64,000 nt of DNA from CAMCTV01 sp964420985 (GTDB taxonomy: Bacteria > Bacteroidota > Bacteroidia > Flavobacteriales_D > Sanyastnellaceae), in NCBI GenBank assembly GCA_964420985.1, contig CAYQUT010000006.1, forward strand, positions 62,001 through 126,000, given 5' to 3'. Below, one piece after another: positions 60,248 through 64,000 of this stretch (positions are counted from its first letter, which is position 1; each line of letters opens with the position of its first letter). The notes below the pieces were generated by a model that saw only the letters and a list, made by a program, of their open reading frames with translations, was not told where the DNA came from and ran no database searches. A program made the translations under genes and the position numbers.

Positions 60248-61459
60248 TTATTTTCTCTTTTTTTTAAAGCTCTGAAAAGACTTTTTCTTTTTAACCTGAA
60301 CCTTGGGGTTGTACTCTGGGAGCGCACCAAACTTGGGATCTATGGGCAACTTGGTCACGGTATTTTGGATCAATGTCTCAATCTTCTTGAATTTGTATTG
60401 GTCTTCAGGGACAATAAAAGTAACCGCCTCGCCTTCTGCTTCTGCACGCCCTGTTCTGCCTATACGATGAATGTAATCTTCTGCATCAGCGGGTACATCA
60501 AAATTGATCACCACATCCACTCCTTTGATATCAATTCCCCTGGACATCACATCTGTAGCAACAAGAATCTTACATTGTTGGCTTCGAAAGGCATTCAAGG
60601 CGTTTTCCCTTTCTGATTGCTCTAAATCACTTGACATGGCCAATGAAGAGAATCCCTTTCTTTTGAGCATGTTTTGAATCTCACTCACTTGTGCTTTTCT
60701 ACTGCTGAAGATAATGGTGCTTTTTTCTTTTCTTGGTGTGAGATAATCCACCAGAACCCCAATTTTTTGGTTGTCAAACAATACAAAAGCACCTTGTTGA
60801 ACATTGGAAGGAGGTTTACTCAAAGCAATGTTGATGATGGTAGGGTTGTTCAGTATGGATGAGGACAGACTAAAAATATTATCAGGCATGGTAGCAGAAA
60901 ATAAAAGGCTTTGCTTTTCACGAGGAAGAACTTTAAGCACTCTCTGAATATCAGGAAGGAAGCCCATGTCCAACATTCTGTCTGCTTCGTCTAGGATGAT
61001 GAATTGCAAAGATGAAAAGTCGACATACCCCAAATTGATGTGCATGTTCAAACGCCCCGGAGTGGCTACGATAATATCTATCCCTGATTCTATGGCATGT
61101 CGTTCTTGATTAAAAATTTTGCCATCTCCTCCGCCGTAAATGGGCATGGAAGAAATATCAGTAAAATATCCATAAGCGGCAATGGCCTGATCAATTTGTG
61201 TTGCCAACTCTCTGGTAGGCACAATGATTAAGGCTGATATTTTTTTTCGATTATTTTCTTGTGTGATTTTTTGAATCACGGGCAAAAGAAAAGCTGCAGT
61301 TTTTCCGGTTCCTGTTTGCGCAATACCAAGAATATCTTGGCCATTGAGAATAGCAGGTATTGAGTTTTCTTGTATCGCAGTGGGATTGATAATCCCCATT
61401 GATTCTATTCCTTGAATAATGTCTTGGTTCAAACCAAGACCGATAAATTTTTCTGACAT
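60248..61459 (-). CDS. DEAD-box RNA helicase, RhlE-like
   Basis: A 403-residue ATP-dependent RNA helicase. Motifs: Q-motif region INPTAIQENSIPAIL, I AQTGTGKTAAF, Ia PTRELATQI, II ILDEADRMLDMGF, III LLFSATMP, and VI HRIGRTGRAEAEG. It has a short basic C-terminal tail (KVQVKKKKSFQSFKKKRK) that probably binds RNA. Such helicases help ribosome assembly and RNA turnover, often in the cold. It is divergent from the serine hydrolase gene and not obviously linked to the GAPDH gene downstream. Confidence 0.95.
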   Translation of the reverse strand: MSEKFIGLGLNQDIIQGIESMGIINPTAIQENSIPAILNGQDILGIAQTGTGKTAAFLLPVIQKITQENNRKKISALIIVPTRELATQIDQAIAAYGYFTDISSMPIYGGGDGKIFNQERHAIESGIDIIVATPGRLNMHINLGYVDFSSLQFIILDEADRMLDMGFLPDIQRVLKVLPREKQSLLFSATMPDNIFSLSSSILNNPTIINIALSKPPSNVQQGAFVLFDNQKIGVLVDYLTPRKEKSTIIFSSRKAQVSEIQNMLKRKGFSSLAMSSDLEQSERENALNAFRSQQCKILVATDVMSRGIDIKGVDVVINFDVPADAEDYIHRIGRTGRAEAEGEAVTFIVPEDQYKFKKIETLIQNTVTKLPIDPKFGALPEYNPKVQVKKKKSFQSFKKKRK

Positions 61460-61544
61460 TTGTCCTCAAAGGTGGTGTATTTTCATTGCCGATTCAAATA
61501 ATTTGATGATTGAAATTAATCCTTTCGTAAAACAATCGCTCTAA

Positions 61545-62810
61545 ATGGACATGAAAAGATTCATTCTTACATCACTAGTTATTCTATCGGGGCATGTCAT
61601 CGGCATGGCACAAAGTTATTTCCCTTCATCTGGACAGTCATGGGAATCCACTTCCTTTGAAGACGCCGGTTGGTGTTCTGACAGCTTAGATGCGCTGATT
61701 GATTTTTTGGATGCCGAGGATAGCAAGGCCTTCATTGTTCTATACGATGGTAAGATTATTATTGAACATTATTTTGATGCTTTCACAGCGGACAGTTTGT
61801 GGTATTGGGCCAGTGCAGGTAAAACGTTAACGGCTGCTCTGGTTGGAATAGCTGAAAGTGATAATGGACTCTTGTTGCAAAATTCAACTTCAGATTATTT
61901 GGGCGCTGGTTGGACCTCATTGACACCAAATCAAGAATTGGCCATAACTGTGTGGAATCAACTAACCATGACCACGGGATTAAATGATGCCGTTGTAGAT
62001 GACGATTGCACCAGTCCAGATTGTCTGCTATTCCAAGCAGAGGCAGGAACCCGATGGGCCTATCACAATGCGCCTTACACCTTACTCGATGGGGTAATCG
62101 AGAATGTGTCCGGATTAACACTGAATCAGTTTTTTGCTCAAAAGATAGGCCAGCCTTGCGGCATTTCAGGATTGTATTTCCCAAGCGGACCATACAATCA
62201 GACTTTCGTTAGCACACCAAGAAACATGGCTAAGTTTGGTCTTTTATTACAAGCCCATGGCAGTTGGAATGGGATGGAAATTATTCCTTCCGATTATTTT
62301 CAATCCATGATTTCGCCATCGCAAAATATGAACCCCGCGTACGGCTATCTAACATGGTTAAATGGTAGTAATTATTTTATGATACCAGAAACACAATTGC
62401 AGTTTTCAGGAATGATGGCCCCAAGCGCCCCTCAAGATACTTATGCTGCTTTGGGAAAGAATGGGCAGGTGGTTTGTGCAGCGCCAAGTAAAAATGTTTC
62501 ATTTATTCGAATGGGAAATGGGAACAATGAATTGGTGAGTGTTACCATTTTGGAGAACATATGGAAGAAGATGCAATGGTTTTTTTGCTCGAATGAAGTA
62601 GAGAATTTGCATCAGAAATTTATTGTAGTAAAAAACAATGGATTACGTCCAGAAATTGTGTGCAATAAAAAATGTGATATGGTCATTTATGATGCCACAG
62701 GCAGTGAGGTGAAAATGGCATTGGATGAGTTGCCGATTGGGATTTATTTTTTACAATGCAAGGCGCAAGATGAAAGGCAAATTTTTAAAGTAATGGTTGG
62801 TGAAAACTAA
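61545..62810 (+). CDS. Secreted serine hydrolase (beta-lactamase/esterase family) with C-terminal sorting-like domain
   Basis: A 421-residue secreted protein. Signal peptide ..GHVIGMAQS (start at ATG 61545 or 61551). The beta-lactamase/class C esterase domain has the SxxK motif in WYWASAGKTLTAAL, YxN in WAYHNAPYTLLDG and a late KNG (ALGKNGQV). The last 80 residues resemble a type A sorting domain (MVIYDATGSEVKMALDELP, GIYFLQCKAQDERQIFKVMV), so it may be exported by the T9SS. It is probably a peptidase or esterase; a true beta-lactamase is less likely because of the general architecture. Confidence 0.87.
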   Translation: MDMKRFILTSLVILSGHVIGMAQSYFPSSGQSWESTSFEDAGWCSDSLDALIDFLDAEDSKAFIVLYDGKIIIEHYFDAFTADSLWYWASAGKTLTAALVGIAESDNGLLLQNSTSDYLGAGWTSLTPNQELAITVWNQLTMTTGLNDAVVDDDCTSPDCLLFQAEAGTRWAYHNAPYTLLDGVIENVSGLTLNQFFAQKIGQPCGISGLYFPSGPYNQTFVSTPRNMAKFGLLLQAHGSWNGMEIIPSDYFQSMISPSQNMNPAYGYLTWLNGSNYFMIPETQLQFSGMMAPSAPQDTYAALGKNGQVVCAAPSKNVSFIRMGNGNNELVSVTILENIWKKMQWFFCSNEVENLHQKFIVVKNNGLRPEIVCNKKCDMVIYDATGSEVKMALDELPIGIYFLQCKAQDERQIFKVMVGEN

Positions 62811-62822
62811 AGGTTGATTCTT

Positions 62823-62852
62823 TTGTAGTATTCCTCGTTGAGGTTACATTTG
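62823..62852 (+). promoter_or_regulatory. Promoter of the FdhF/YdeP-type oxidoreductase gene
   Basis: TTG (62823-62825, within TTTTG) and TACATTTG (62845-62852) with a 19-base spacer match the Bacteroidota consensus fully. Only four bases separate the -7 box from the ATG, so the transcript would begin at or next to the start codon. Confidence 0.75.
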
Positions 62853-62856
62853 TCCT

Positions 62857-64000
62857 ATGGCCAACGAACGCAATGTAACGATCGTGCCGCCCTCTACATA
62901 CACAGGAATCAAAGAAATTCCTTTGAAAGATGCGGCCTGCGGAGTTCCCGCAATCACCTCTACCATGTACCATATTTCGGAAGAATTGGGATTGTGGAAG
63001 GGGATGAAGACATTATTGAAATTGAATCAGAAGAATGGAGTGGATTGTCCAGGTTGTGCCTGGCCTGATCCTGATGATCACCGCTCATCATTGGGTGAAT
63101 ACTGTGAGAATGGTGCCAAGGCAATTGCGGAAGAAGCCACAGACAAAAAATGCACCCCAGAATGGTTTGCCAAACACAGTGTTCAAGAGATTTCATCATG
63201 GAGTGATTTTCAAATTGGTAAAAGCGGAAGAGTTACACATCCCATGTTCCTAGCCGATGGAGAGTTATATTATAAGCCTATATCTTGGGAAGAGGCATTT
63301 CAAATGATTGCCAGAGATTTAAAGAAGGCAACCCATCCAAATCGGGCTGTATTTTACACCAGCGGAAGGACCAGTAATGAAGCGGCCTATATGTATCAAT
63401 TGATGGTTAGACAATACGGTACCAATAATTTGCCGGATTGTTCTAACATGTGCCATGAGAGTTCTGGTGTAGCATTAACAGAGACCATAGGAATTGGGAA
63501 GGGAACAGTTAAGTTAGAGGATATACATCATGCCAAGTTGGTGTTGGTCATTGGGCAAAATCCTGGAACCAATCATCCCAGAATGATGAGCGCTTTGTCC
63601 AAATGCAAAGGCAATGGTGGTAAGATTGTTCACATCAATCCCCTTCCTGAAGTGGGGACAGAGAAGTTTATTGATCCACAAAGTCCAATTGAAATATTAA
63701 AAGGAGGTACTCAATTGGCGGATTTGTATTTGCCTGTTAAAATTGGGGGAGATATGGCTTTGTTTCAATATGTACAATCACAATTATTGAAACGTTCTGA
63801 AAAACAAGAAGGTGTTTTTGATAAGATGTTTATCTCTAATAAAACAAATGACTTTGAGGATTGGAAGGCCTATTTTTCTGATTGGAATTTTCAAGAGTTG
63901 GAGGAGGTCACTGGATTGAAAAAAGGTGAGATTGAACCTTTGATAGAATTGTTATTAAGTACAACAGAGATTGTTTCCTGTTGGGCGATGGGTTTGACTC
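62857..64000 (+). CDS. FdhF/YdeP family molybdopterin oxidoreductase, 3' end cut off
   Basis: 381 residues are visible before the window ends; the full family length is about 750. An N-terminal Cys pair in GVDCPGCAWPDPDDHRSSL, then TSGRTSNEAAYMYQLMVRQY, NMCHESSGVALTETIGIGKG and LVLVIGQNPGTNHPRMMSAL are typical of the FdhF/YdeP-like molybdenum enzymes, related to formate dehydrogenase alpha subunits. The family is poorly characterised; it is tied to acid resistance in E. coli YdeP. The Cys pair suggests a minimal Fe-S or zinc site. It has its own promoter right before the ATG. Confidence 0.9.
   Translation, partial: MANERNVTIVPPSTYTGIKEIPLKDAACGVPAITSTMYHISEELGLWKGMKTLLKLNQKNGVDCPGCAWPDPDDHRSSLGEYCENGAKAIAEEATDKKCTPEWFAKHSVQEISSWSDFQIGKSGRVTHPMFLADGELYYKPISWEEAFQMIARDLKKATHPNRAVFYTSGRTSNEAAYMYQLMVRQYGTNNLPDCSNMCHESSGVALTETIGIGKGTVKLEDIHHAKLVLVIGQNPGTNHPRMMSALSKCKGNGGKIVHINPLPEVGTEKFIDPQSPIEILKGGTQLADLYLPVKIGGDMALFQYVQSQLLKRSEKQEGVFDKMFISNKTNDFEDWKAYFSDWNFQELEEVTGLKKGEIEPLIELLLSTTEIVSCWAMGLT

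Noticed and set aside
62785..63199. Short minus-strand and plus-strand frames at the start of the oxidoreductase gene
   Set aside because: They lie in other frames of a well-supported molybdopterin oxidoreductase that runs to the window edge.

Overview
The window is chromosomal DNA from a member of the Bacteroidota, most likely a marine-type Flavobacteriales bacterium. Evidence: several proteins with type IX secretion (T9SS) sorting domains, a PorP/SprF protein beside a gliding-type giant adhesin, Bacteroidota-specific families (DUF4476, DUF5606, long-form GAPDH, OlsF-type acyltransferase), promoters of the TTTG-N19-TAnnTTTG type, and almost no Shine-Dalgarno sequences. The DNA is moderately AT-rich and densely coding; no gene-free stretch exceeds 300 bases. 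There are no rRNA genes, no CRISPR array and no recognisable transposase.

Layout. 1-1450: a truncated lipoprotein gene and a DUF4476 gene (minus strand). 1564-8981: a plus-strand run of saccharopine dehydrogenase, a small secreted protein, IspH, MutL, two rhomboid proteases and an endonuclease/exonuclease/phosphatase protein. 8982-9820: tRNA-Val(TAC) followed by a tiny GIY-YIG gene, with a second partial copy of the tRNA 3' end, terminator and GIY-YIG start; this looks like a cassette that uses tRNA 3' ends. 9821-20142: a 2390-residue repeat adhesin with a type B sorting domain, then PorP/SprF and an OmpA/PD40 protein, a typical T9SS adhesin operon. 20175-26961: HutI (minus), then RsmE, a small membrane-anchored protein, a GH20 hexosaminidase, a lipid kinase and MetK. 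27046-35066: a secreted vanadium-haloperoxidase/PAP2-type protein, then the Ppk1-Ppx-OlsF operon.

35127-44858 is the most coherent accessory block: a T9SS beta-helix/PKD protein, a TonB-dependent receptor, an ArsR-type regulator and an OprO/P-type porin on the minus strand, facing a DUF47 (PhoU-like) protein and a PiT phosphate transporter on the plus strand. Three or four of these promoters share an 11-bp-period direct repeat (CTTAAC-N5-CGTAACAT type) that looks like a Pho box. Together with Ppk1, Ppx and a phosphorus-free lipid synthase next door, this suggests an outer-membrane-to-cytoplasm phosphate uptake and storage island.

44931-64000 is mixed: DUF5606, DUF4197, Smr/DUF2027, MsrB and UvrA genes; an ECF sigma factor with an unusually perfect Shine-Dalgarno; a CtlX-type hydrolase; a lipoprotein; an orphan RnfD-like protein paired with a DUF2330 protein; a deacetylase-like gene followed by a glycosyltransferase split into two overlapping reading frames; an SPFH protein; GAPDH; a DEAD-box helicase; a secreted serine hydrolase; and the start of an FdhF/YdeP-type molybdopterin oxidoreductase running off the end.
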